Source of the DNA: Betaproteobacteria bacterium HGW-Betaproteobacteria-9
Lineage (GTDB): Bacteria; Pseudomonadota; Gammaproteobacteria; Burkholderiales; Burkholderiaceae_C
Length of the DNA: 64,000 nucleotides
Direction of reading: 5' to 3'
Assembly: GCA_002842215.1 (NCBI GenBank)
Contig: PHCC01000014.1
Span: 124,001-188,000, forward strand
Shown here: positions 57,345-64,000 of the stretch, piece by piece
Layout of the letters: every line of letters starts with the position of its first letter
How positions within the stretch are numbered: position 1 is the stretch's first letter
Position numbers and translations under genes: made by a program
Notes under the pieces: model-generated
The model's input: the letters and a program-made list of their open reading frames with translations, nothing else
The model's database searches: none
What the model was told of the DNA's origin: nothing

Positions 57345-58862
57345 ATGTTGCTCGAAATGCGGGACATCCGCAAAACCTTCCCCGGGGTGGTGGCGCTCAA
57401 CCAGGTGAACCTGCGCGTGCGCTCCGGCGAGATTCACGCCATCGTCGGTGAAAACGGTGCCGGCAAATCGACCCTGATGAAGGTGCTCTCCGGGGTCTAC
57501 CCCCACGGCAGCTACAACGGCGAGATCGTCTTCGAAGGGCAGGAACGCCGCTTCGACGACATCCGCGACAGCGAACACCTGGGGGTGATCATCATCCACC
57601 AGGAGCTCGCGCTGGTGCCGCTGTTGTCGATCGCGGAGAACATCTTCCTGGGCAACGAAACGGCGCGCCACGGCGTGATCGACTGGATGGCCGCGCACAG
57701 CAAGACGCAGGCGCTGCTCGCCAAGGTGGGCCTGAAGGAATCGCCCGAGACCCTGATCACGCACCTGGGCGTGGGCAAGCAGCAACTGGTGGAGATCGCC
57801 AAGGCGCTGTCGCGCCAGGTCAAGCTGCTGATCCTGGACGAACCCACCGCCAGCCTGAACGAAAACGACAGCCAGGCGCTGCTCGACCTCTTGCTCGAAC
57901 TCAAGGGCCAGGGCATCACCTGCATCCTGATCTCGCACAAGCTCAACGAAATTTCCCGCGTGGCCGACGCCATCACCATCCTGCGCGACGGCAGCACGGT
58001 GGAAACGCTCAACTGCCGCGCCGGCGCCGTCAGCGAAGACCGCGTGATCCAGGCCATGGTGGGCCGCGAGATGGCCGACCGCTACCCCCGGCGCCAACCC
58101 CACATCGGCGAGACCGTGTTCGAGGTGCGCAACTGGCGCGCCTACCACCCGCACCACAGCGACCGCGAGTTCATCAAGGGCATCGACCTGCAGGTGCGCC
58201 GTGGCGAGATCGTGGGCATCGCCGGGCTCATGGGCGCGGGCCGCACCGAACTGGCGATGAGCATCTTTGGCCGCTCCTGGGGCCACCGCATCAGCGGCCA
58301 GGTGCTGCTGCATGGCCAGCCCATCGACGTGAGCACGGTGGAAAAGGCCGTGCGCCACGGCCTGGCCTACGTCACCGAAGACCGCAAGGGCAACGGCTTG
58401 GTGCTGAGCGAAGACATCCAGTTCAACGTGTCGCTGGCCAACCTCGACGGCGTGTCCTCCGCCACCGTCATCGACAACGGCCGCGAGCACCGGGTGGCAG
58501 AGGACTACCGGTCGAAGCTGCGCATCCGCTGCTCGGGCGTGGACCAGAAAACACTGAACCTCTCGGGCGGCAACCAGCAGAAGGTGGTGCTGAGCAAGTG
58601 GCTCTTCACCAACCCCGAAGTGCTGATCCTCGACGAGCCCACACGCGGCATCGACGTGGGTGCCAAGTACGAGATCTACACCTTGATCGCCCAGATGGCG
58701 GCCGAGGGCAAGTGCGTGATCGTGATTTCTTCGGAGATGCCCGAGCTGCTCGGCATATCGGACCGCATCTACGTGATGAACGAAGGCCGCTTCATCGCCG
58801 AGATGCCCACGGCGGAAGCCTCCCAGGAAAAGATCATGCGAGCGATCGTGAAAGCCAGCTGA
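57345..58862 (+). CDS. gguA: Multiple-monosaccharide ABC transporter ATP-binding protein
   Basis: 505 residues with two fused ATPase domains. The first has an intact Walker A (GENGAGKST), a signature-like [13 protein letters not shown] and Walker [11 protein letters not shown]. The second has a degenerate P-loop ([10 protein letters not shown]), signature [15 protein letters not shown] and [14 protein letters not shown]. This is the normal state for the carbohydrate CUT2 family. It energises uptake of sugars bound by ChvE. The 104 bases before it hold a short GC-rich stem. A repeat copy follows the stop codon. Confidence 0.95.
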   Translation: MLLEMRDIRKTFPGVVALNQVNLRVRSGEIHAIVGENGAGKSTLMKVLSGVYPHGSYNGEIVFEGQERRFDDIRDSEHLGVIIIHQELALVPLLSIAENIFLGNETARHGVIDWMAAHSKTQALLAKVGLKESPETLITHLGVGKQQLVEIAKALSRQVKLLILDEPTASLNENDSQALLDLLLELKGQGITCILISHKLNEISRVADAITILRDGSTVETLNCRAGAVSEDRVIQAMVGREMADRYPRRQPHIGETVFEVRNWRAYHPHHSDREFIKGIDLQVRRGEIVGIAGLMGAGRTELAMSIFGRSWGHRISGQVLLHGQPIDVSTVEKAVRHGLAYVTEDRKGNGLVLSEDIQFNVSLANLDGVSSATVIDNGREHRVAEDYRSKLRIRCSGVDQKTLNLSGGNQQKVVLSKWLFTNPEVLILDEPTRGIDVGAKYEIYTLIAQMAAEGKCVIVISSEMPELLGISDRIYVMNEGRFIAEMPTAEASQEKIMRAIVKAS

Positions 58863-58870
58863 GCCATGAA

Positions 58871-58960
58871 ACACCCCCTGCGTCGCTTCGCGCCTTCCCC
58901 CTCTCCTGCGGGAGGGGGACGCCACCCGTGGCCTGGCAAAGCCAGTTCCACGGTGGCCCT
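58871..58960 (+). repeat. 3'-end hairpin repeat, copy 7, diverged (between gguA and gguB)
   Basis: The unit follows the gguA stop codon in the same orientation as the others follow theirs. It has CGCTTCGCGCC, a CCCCCTCTCCTGCGGGAGGGGG-type stem of longer than usual length, and CTGGC-AAA-GCCAG, a compensated version of the CCGGC-AAA-GCCGG stem. The paired change supports selection on the hairpin. Confidence 0.7.
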
Positions 58961-59010
58961 GACCGGGGCCACGCCGGCCTCATCGGCTGCTGGTGCACGC
59001 CAAACAACGA

Positions 59011-60249
59011 ATGACTGACATGAGCCAGATGACCCCCACCCCCACCGCTGTGTCCCCCGACACCACCACCGCTCCGGCCGCCGCCCACGGCAAGTCGCCG
59101 CTGGACCACCTCAAGCACAACTTCCGCGAATACGGCATGTTGATCACGCTGGTGGCCATCATGGGCTTCTTCCAGTACATGACCGACGGCACGCTGATGC
59201 AGCCGCTCAACCTGACCAACCTGGTGCTGCAGAACAGCTACATCGTCATCATGGCGCTGGGCATGCTGCTGGTGATCGTGGCCGGCCACATCGACCTCTC
59301 GGTGGGTTCGGTCTGCGGCTTCATCGGCGCGCTGGCCGCGGTGCTGATGGTCGAGTACGAATGGCACTTCGTGCCGGCCTCCATCGTGTGCCTGCTGTGC
59401 GGCGGCCTGATCGGCGCGGCGCAGGGCTGGTTCGTCGCCTTCTCGCGCATCCCCTCTTTCATCGTCACGCTCGCGGGCATGCTGGTGTTCAAAGGTCTGG
59501 CGCTGGCCCTGCTGGAAGGCCAGTCGGTGGGCCCCTTCCCCGACGCCTTCCAGTTGCTCAGCTCGGGCTTCATCCCCGACCTGTTCGACGCCGAAGGCCT
59601 GCGCCTGACCTCGCTGCTGCTGGGCGTGGCGGTGGCTGCGGCGCTGACCGTGGCCGGCGTGCGCGCCCGCGCCAACCGGCTCAAGCACGGTGTGCACGCC
59701 GAACCCACCGCTTTCTTCCTGATCAAGACCGCCGTGTTCGCTGCACTGCTGATCTATTTCGCCTACCTGCTGGCCTCGTACAAGGGCCTGCCCAACGTGC
59801 TGATCGTGATGGCGCTGCTGATCGTGCTGTTCGACTTCGTCACCAGCCGCACCACCATCGGCCGGCGCATCTACGCCATGGGCGGCAACGAGAAGGCCGC
59901 CAAGCTCTCGGGCATCAAGACCGAGCGGCTGTCGTTCTACGCCTTCGTCAACATGGGCGTGCTCGCCGCGCTGGCCGGGCTGGTGTTCGCCGCGCGGCTG
60001 AACACCGCCACACCCAAGGCCGGCCTGGGCTTCGAGCTCGACGTGATCGCCGCCTGCTTCATCGGCGGGGCCTCGGCCTCGGGTGGCGTGGGCAAGGTGA
60101 TGGGCGCGGTGATCGGCGCTTTCATCATGGGCGTGATGAACAACGGCATGTCCATCCTGGGCATCGGCATCGACTACCAGCAGGTCATCAAGGGCGTGGT
60201 GCTGCTGGCCGCCGTTCTTGTGGACGTCTACAACAAGAACAAAGCTTGA
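59011..60249 (+). CDS. gguB: Multiple-monosaccharide ABC transporter permease
   Basis: 412 residues, about ten helices. A polar Thr/Ala/Pro-rich N-terminus of 30 residues precedes HLKHNFREYGMLITLVAIMG. The CUT2 permease signature region is HIDLSVGSVCGFIGALAAVL, and the EAA-like loop is AMGGNEKAAKLSGIKTERLS. GguB is longer than most CUT2 permeases because of the insert around residues 185-250 (DLFDAEGLRLTSLLLGVAVA and following). The start at 59011 is tentative; 59020 is equally possible and neither has a strong ribosome binding site. Confidence 0.93.
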   Translation: MTDMSQMTPTPTAVSPDTTTAPAAAHGKSPLDHLKHNFREYGMLITLVAIMGFFQYMTDGTLMQPLNLTNLVLQNSYIVIMALGMLLVIVAGHIDLSVGSVCGFIGALAAVLMVEYEWHFVPASIVCLLCGGLIGAAQGWFVAFSRIPSFIVTLAGMLVFKGLALALLEGQSVGPFPDAFQLLSSGFIPDLFDAEGLRLTSLLLGVAVAAALTVAGVRARANRLKHGVHAEPTAFFLIKTAVFAALLIYFAYLLASYKGLPNVLIVMALLIVLFDFVTSRTTIGRRIYAMGGNEKAAKLSGIKTERLSFYAFVNMGVLAALAGLVFAARLNTATPKAGLGFELDVIAACFIGGASASGGVGKVMGAVIGAFIMGVMNNGMSILGIGIDYQQVIKGVVLLAAVLVDVYNKNKA

Positions 60250-60283
60250 GGCCGTGCGCCTGACAACCAAGCCCCCACTGCCC

Positions 60284-61828
60284 ATGAACGCGACAACACC
60301 CACCCCCGTGCTGGAACTCACGGGCATCCACAAGCAGTTCTCGGGCATCCCTGTGTTGCGCGATGTGCAGCTGCGCCTGTACCCGGGCGAGATCCACGCG
60401 CTGATGGGCCAGAACGGCGCCGGCAAGTCCACGCTGATCAAGGTGCTCACCGGCGTGCTCGAAGCCAGCGGCGGGCAGATGCGGCTGGGCGGCGGAGCGC
60501 AGGGGCCAACCACGGTTTGGCCCGATTCGCCACGGGCCGCGCAGCGCCTGGGCATCAGCACCGTCTACCAGGAGGTCAACCTCTGCCCCAACCTCTCGGT
60601 GGCCGAGAACATCTTCGCGGGCCGTTATCCGCGCCTGGGCCTCGCGCAGGGTTTCCGCATCGACTGGGCCACGTTGAACCGGCGCGCCCGCGAACTGGTG
60701 GCGCGCATCGGGCTGGACATCGACGTGACGCGGCTGCTGTCGGACTACCCCGTGGCGGTGCAGCAACTGGTGGCGATCGCGCGCGCGCTCAGCATCGAGT
60801 CGCGCGTGCTGATCCTGGACGAGCCGACCTCCAGCCTGGACGACGACGAGGTTCAGAAGCTGTTCGAGGTATTGCGCCGCCTGCGCGACGAGGGCCTGGC
60901 CATCGTCTTCGTCACGCACTTCCTGAACCAGGTCTACGCCATCTCCGACCGCATCACCGTGCTGCGCAACGGCAGCTGGGTGGGCGAATGGCCAGTGGGT
61001 GAGCTGCCCGCGCAGGCGCTGATCGCGGCCATGCTGGGCCGCGAACTGGCCGCGCAGTCCACCGAGGCGCCGGTCTCGCCCGTGTTCGACGAGGTCACCC
61101 CGGCCTTGCTGCAGGCCGAGGGCCTGGGCCAGAGCGGCCAGCTGCAGGCGGTGGACCTGCGGGTGCGCCCGGGCGAGGTGGTGGGCCTGGCCGGCCTGCT
61201 GGGCGCGGGCCGCACCGAGCTGGCGCGCCTGCTGTTCGGCCTGGAGTCGCCCGACCGTGGCGTGCTGCGCATCGACGGCCAGACGGTGGCGTTTTCCAAC
61301 CCCATGGACGCGATCCGCCAAGGCCTGGCGCTGTGCCCCGAAGAGCGCAAGACCGACGGCATCGTGGCCGAGCTCTCGGTGCGCGAGAACATCGCGCTGG
61401 CGCTGCAGGCGCGCATGGGCGTGGGCAAATTCCTCTCGCGCGCCGAACAGACCGCGCTGGCCGAGCGCTACGTGAAGCTGCTGGGCATCAAGACCGAGAG
61501 CGTGGACAAGCCCATCGGCCTGCTCTCGGGCGGCAACCAGCAGAAAGCCATCCTGGCGCGCTGGCTCGCCATCGAGCCGCGCCTCCTGATCCTGGACGAA
61601 CCCACGCGCGGCATCGACGTGGCCGCCAAGCAGGAAATCATGGAACAGATCCTGCGCCTGGCGCAGGCCGGCATGGCCGTGCTGTTCATCTCCTCCGAAA
61701 TGAGCGAAGTGGTGCGCGTGGCGCACCGCATCGTGGTGCTGCGCGACCGCCGCAAGGTCGGTGAACTGCCCGCGGGCAGCAGCGAAGACGCCGTCTACGA
61801 ACTGATTGCCGCCGAACATGACCAATAA
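60284..61828 (+). CDS. ytfR: Sugar ABC transporter ATP-binding protein, YtfR-like
   Basis: 514 residues with two fused ATPase domains. Domain 1 has [16 protein letters not shown] and LILDEPTSSLDDDEV. Domain 2 has the degenerate loop [14 protein letters not shown], signature [16 protein letters not shown] and [16 protein letters not shown]. It is most like YtfR, the ATPase of the YtfQRT-YjfF galactofuranose importer, and differs from GguA in this operon. The start at 60284 gives MNATTPTPVLELTGI; earlier in-frame starts overlap gguB. A repeat copy follows its stop codon. Confidence 0.92.
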   Translation: MNATTPTPVLELTGIHKQFSGIPVLRDVQLRLYPGEIHALMGQNGAGKSTLIKVLTGVLEASGGQMRLGGGAQGPTTVWPDSPRAAQRLGISTVYQEVNLCPNLSVAENIFAGRYPRLGLAQGFRIDWATLNRRARELVARIGLDIDVTRLLSDYPVAVQQLVAIARALSIESRVLILDEPTSSLDDDEVQKLFEVLRRLRDEGLAIVFVTHFLNQVYAISDRITVLRNGSWVGEWPVGELPAQALIAAMLGRELAAQSTEAPVSPVFDEVTPALLQAEGLGQSGQLQAVDLRVRPGEVVGLAGLLGAGRTELARLLFGLESPDRGVLRIDGQTVAFSNPMDAIRQGLALCPEERKTDGIVAELSVRENIALALQARMGVGKFLSRAEQTALAERYVKLLGIKTESVDKPIGLLSGGNQQKAILARWLAIEPRLLILDEPTRGIDVAAKQEIMEQILRLAQAGMAVLFISSEMSEVVRVAHRIVVLRDRRKVGELPAGSSEDAVYELIAAEHDQ

Positions 61829-61830
61829 GA

Positions 61831-61911
61831 ACCACCCCCGCGGCGCTTCGCGCCACCCCCTCAAGGGGGCGGCACTGGCCGTCCGGCAAAGCCGGCCCGG
61901 CGGTGCCCTGG
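61831..61911 (+). repeat. 3'-end hairpin repeat, copy 10 (between ytfR and ytfT)
   Basis: A near-perfect core unit starts two bases after the ytfR stop codon. It has CACCCCCGCGGCGCTTCGCG, CCCCCTCAAGGGGG and CCGGC-AAA-GCCGG followed by CCGGCGGTGCCCTGG. It is inside the operon, 30 bases before ytfT, and in the same sense as the transcript. Confidence 0.85.
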
Positions 61912-61942
61912 CTTTGACCGTCTCGCGAACGGGAGCACTGAC

Positions 61943-62983
61943 ATGACGTCTTCCGTTTGGGGCGCCGCGCTGCGCCACCGCCTGGCCTGGCCACTGATCA
62001 CGCTGGCGCTGCTGCTGATCGTGAACACGGTGTTCAACAGCAGCTTCCTGCACATCGAGTGGCGCGACGGCCACCTCTACGGCAGCCTGATCGACATCCT
62101 CAACCGCGCCGCACCGCTGGTGCTGGTGTCGCTGGGCATGACGATGGTGATCGCCACGCGCGGCATCGACATCTCGGTGGGCGCGGTGGTGGCCATCGCG
62201 GCGGCGGTGGCGGCCTGGATGATCGGTGGCTCGGTGGCGGGCACGGAAAGCCGCTTCCCCATGCCGCTGGCCATCGTGGGCGCCCTCGGCGTGGCCGCGC
62301 TGTGCGGCCTGTGGAACGGCGTGCTGGTGGCCAAGGTGGGCATGCAGCCCATCATCGCCACGCTGATCCTGATGGTGGCCGGCCGGGGCATCGCCCAGCT
62401 CATCACCGACGGCCAGATCATCACCATCTACTACAAGCCCTTCTTCTTCCTGGGCGGGGGCTACCTGCTCGGCCTGCCGTTCTCGCTGTTCATCGTGGCG
62501 GCCGTGTTCGCCGCGCTGTACCTGGCGGTCACGCGCACGGCGCTGGGCCTGTTCGTGCAGGCCGTGGGCATCAACCCCACCGCCGCGCGCGTGGCCGGCG
62601 TGCAGGCGCGCCGCCTGATCGTGGCCGCCTACGCCTTCTGCGGCGTGTGCGCGGGCATCGCCGGCCTGCTGATCAGCTCCAACGTGAAAAGCGCCGACGG
62701 CAACAACGCCGGCCAGCTGCTGGAGCTCGACGCCATCCTGGCCGTGACCCTGGGCGGCACGGCGCTGACCGGCGGTCGCTTCAGCCTGGTGGGCAGCGTG
62801 ATCGGTGCGCTCATCATCCAGACCCTGACCTACGCCATCTACTCGCTGGGTGTACCGCCGGAGATCAACCTCGTGGTCAAGGCCGTGGTGGTGTTCCTCG
62901 TGATGCTGCTGCAGTCACCCGAGTTCCGCGCCGAGGTGGGCGTTCTGGTGCGCCGGCCCGGTGTGCGGGGAGCGTCGTCATGA
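61943..62983 (+). CDS. ytfT: Sugar ABC transporter permease, YtfT-like
   Basis: 346 residues, about nine helices. CUT2 permease with RGIDISVGAVVAIAAAVAAW as the conserved second-helix region and AVGINPTAARVAGVQARRLI as the EAA-like loop. SADGNNAGQLLELDAILAVT is typical of YtfT. Pairs with the next permease (YjfF) to form a heterodimeric channel. Its stop codon overlaps the yjfF start (ATGA at 62980-62983). Confidence 0.93.
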   Translation: MTSSVWGAALRHRLAWPLITLALLLIVNTVFNSSFLHIEWRDGHLYGSLIDILNRAAPLVLVSLGMTMVIATRGIDISVGAVVAIAAAVAAWMIGGSVAGTESRFPMPLAIVGALGVAALCGLWNGVLVAKVGMQPIIATLILMVAGRGIAQLITDGQIITIYYKPFFFLGGGYLLGLPFSLFIVAAVFAALYLAVTRTALGLFVQAVGINPTAARVAGVQARRLIVAAYAFCGVCAGIAGLLISSNVKSADGNNAGQLLELDAILAVTLGGTALTGGRFSLVGSVIGALIIQTLTYAIYSLGVPPEINLVVKAVVVFLVMLLQSPEFRAEVGVLVRRPGVRGASS

Positions 62984-64000
62984 ACACGGCTTCGCTCAAC
63001 ACCGCCGCTGCGCCCTTGCCGCCGACCGTGGCCACACGTTCGCGTCTGAACCCCAAGTTCCTGCCGCTGATCGCCACCATCTCGCTGTTCGTGGCCATGG
63101 CCAGCCTGGGCTCGGTGCTCTACACCGGCTTCTTCTCGGCCCAGGTGTTCCTCAACCTGCTGATCGACAACGCCTTCCTGATCATCGTCGCGGTGGGCAT
63201 GACCTTCGTGATCCTCTCGGGCGGCATCGACCTCTCGGTGGGCTCGGTCGTGGCGCTGAGCACCATGGTGCTGGCCGCGCTGGTGGAGCACCGGGGATGG
63301 AGCCCGGCGGTGGCGATCCCGCTGGTGCTGCTCATGGGCACCGCCTTCGGCGCCTTCATGGGCTTCCTGATCCAGCGCTACCGGCTGCAGCCCTTCATCG
63401 TCACGCTGGCGGGCATGTTCCTCGCGCGCGGCCTGTGTTACCTCATCAGCATCGACTCGATCAGCATCACCAACGAATCGTTCTCCGAGCTGTCACAGTG
63501 GCGCCTGCCGCTGTGGGAAGACGCCTCGCTCTCGCTCGGCGCGGTGATCGCCATCGCCGTGCTGCTGGCCGCGATCTTCATCGCGCACCACACGCCCTTT
63601 GGCCGCGCGGTCTACGCCGTGGGCGGCAACGAACACTCGGCCGAGCTGATGGGCCTGCCGGTGCGCCGCACGCTGGTGAGCGTGTACACGCTCTCGGGCT
63701 TCTGCTCGGCGCTGGCCGGCGTGGTCTTCACCTTCTACATGCTCTCGGGCTACGGCCTGCACGCCACCGGCATGGAGCTCGACGCCATCGCCGCCGTGGT
63801 GATCGGCGGCACCCTGCTCACCGGCGGCGTGGGCTATGTCGCCGGCACGCTGTTCGGCGTGCTGATGCTCGGCATCATCCAGACCCTGATCGCCTTCGAC
63901 GGCACGCTGAGTTCCTGGTGGACGCGCATCGTCGTCGGCGTCCTGCTGTTCGTGTTCTGCCTGTTGCAACGCCTGCTGACGCACCGCGCGTCCAAACGGT
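62980..64000 (+). CDS. yjfF: Sugar ABC transporter permease, YjfF-like (runs off the window)
   Basis: 340 codons are visible and the frame is still open at base 64000. After a polar 25-residue start come helices with GGIDLSVGSVVALSTMVLAA, the EAA-like loop AVGGNEHSAELMGLPVRRTL and ELDAIAAVVIGGTLLTGGVG, all CUT2 permease features. Gene order and the ATGA overlap with ytfT identify it as YjfF. Little more than the C-terminal end should be missing, since the visible part already reaches a basic tail (RLLTHRASKR). Confidence 0.93.
   Translation, partial: MNTASLNTAAAPLPPTVATRSRLNPKFLPLIATISLFVAMASLGSVLYTGFFSAQVFLNLLIDNAFLIIVAVGMTFVILSGGIDLSVGSVVALSTMVLAALVEHRGWSPAVAIPLVLLMGTAFGAFMGFLIQRYRLQPFIVTLAGMFLARGLCYLISIDSISITNESFSELSQWRLPLWEDASLSLGAVIAIAVLLAAIFIAHHTPFGRAVYAVGGNEHSAELMGLPVRRTLVSVYTLSGFCSALAGVVFTFYMLSGYGLHATGMELDAIAAVVIGGTLLTGGVGYVAGTLFGVLMLGIIQTLIAFDGTLSSWWTRIVVGVLLFVFCLLQRLLTHRASKR

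Overview
The window is GC-rich chromosomal DNA with dense genes and short intergenic gaps. Gene content and order (uvrA next to an MFS gene, tsaB-rimI-uracil-DNA glycosylase, purE-purK-sua5, a caa3 oxidase with DUF2189 nearby, cydPAB with a sigma-54 activator) point to a betaproteobacterium of the Burkholderiales, most likely Comamonadaceae and Hydrogenophaga-like. The genus is an inference. I see no rRNA, tRNA, CRISPR array, prophage, transposase or plasmid replication gene.

Layout. 1-3.3 kb: the 5' end of an unidentified gene at the left edge, then cytochrome bd oxidase (cydP-cydA-cydB) read leftward. 3.3-5.5 kb: a divergent sigma-54 activator with a Cys/His-rich PAS domain, facing a -24/-12 promoter for cydPAB, then a DUF4395 membrane protein. 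5.7-19 kb: DUF3422 protein, methyltransferase, ssb, a ClC antiporter, an MFS exporter, a CbbR/CmpR-like LysR regulator divergent from an SbtA-type bicarbonate permease, uvrA, a MipA-like outer membrane protein and a CYTH-CHAD protein. 19-33 kb: two GSTs, pyrF, an EamA permease, an orphan PEP-CTERM-type acyltransferase, udg-rimI-tsaB, dacB, a small membrane protein, a SemiSWEET, sua5-purK-purE, the CnoX chaperone and an aldo-keto reductase. 33.5-37.3 kb: a signalling island with a NarL-type regulator, two BON lipoproteins, a receiver-only protein and a histidine kinase. 37.5-44.5 kb: DUF2189 and a caa3-type oxidase operon. 44.8-49.3 kb: an MCP, methylmalonate-semialdehyde dehydrogenase and a divergent LysR regulator.

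49.4-64 kb is a sugar uptake and oxidation island: mutarotase, SMP-30 lactonase, a xylose/arabinose-dehydrogenase-like SDR, a GbpR-like LysR regulator, a ketoglutarate-semialdehyde-type dehydrogenase, then two ABC sugar importers. The importers are interleaved as ytfQ, chvE, gguA, gguB, ytfR, ytfT, yjfF, so the YtfQ binding protein is separated from its own ATPase and permeases by the whole ChvE-GguAB system. Together these enzymes fit a non-phosphorylating (Weimberg-type) route from aldose to 2-oxoglutarate. The sugar-acid dehydratases are not in the window.

A recurring sequence-level theme is a family of at least ten copies of a GC-rich intergenic repeat built on two small hairpins. Every copy lies just after a stop codon, in the same orientation relative to the gene it follows. 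Two copies lie inside the sugar-transport operon.
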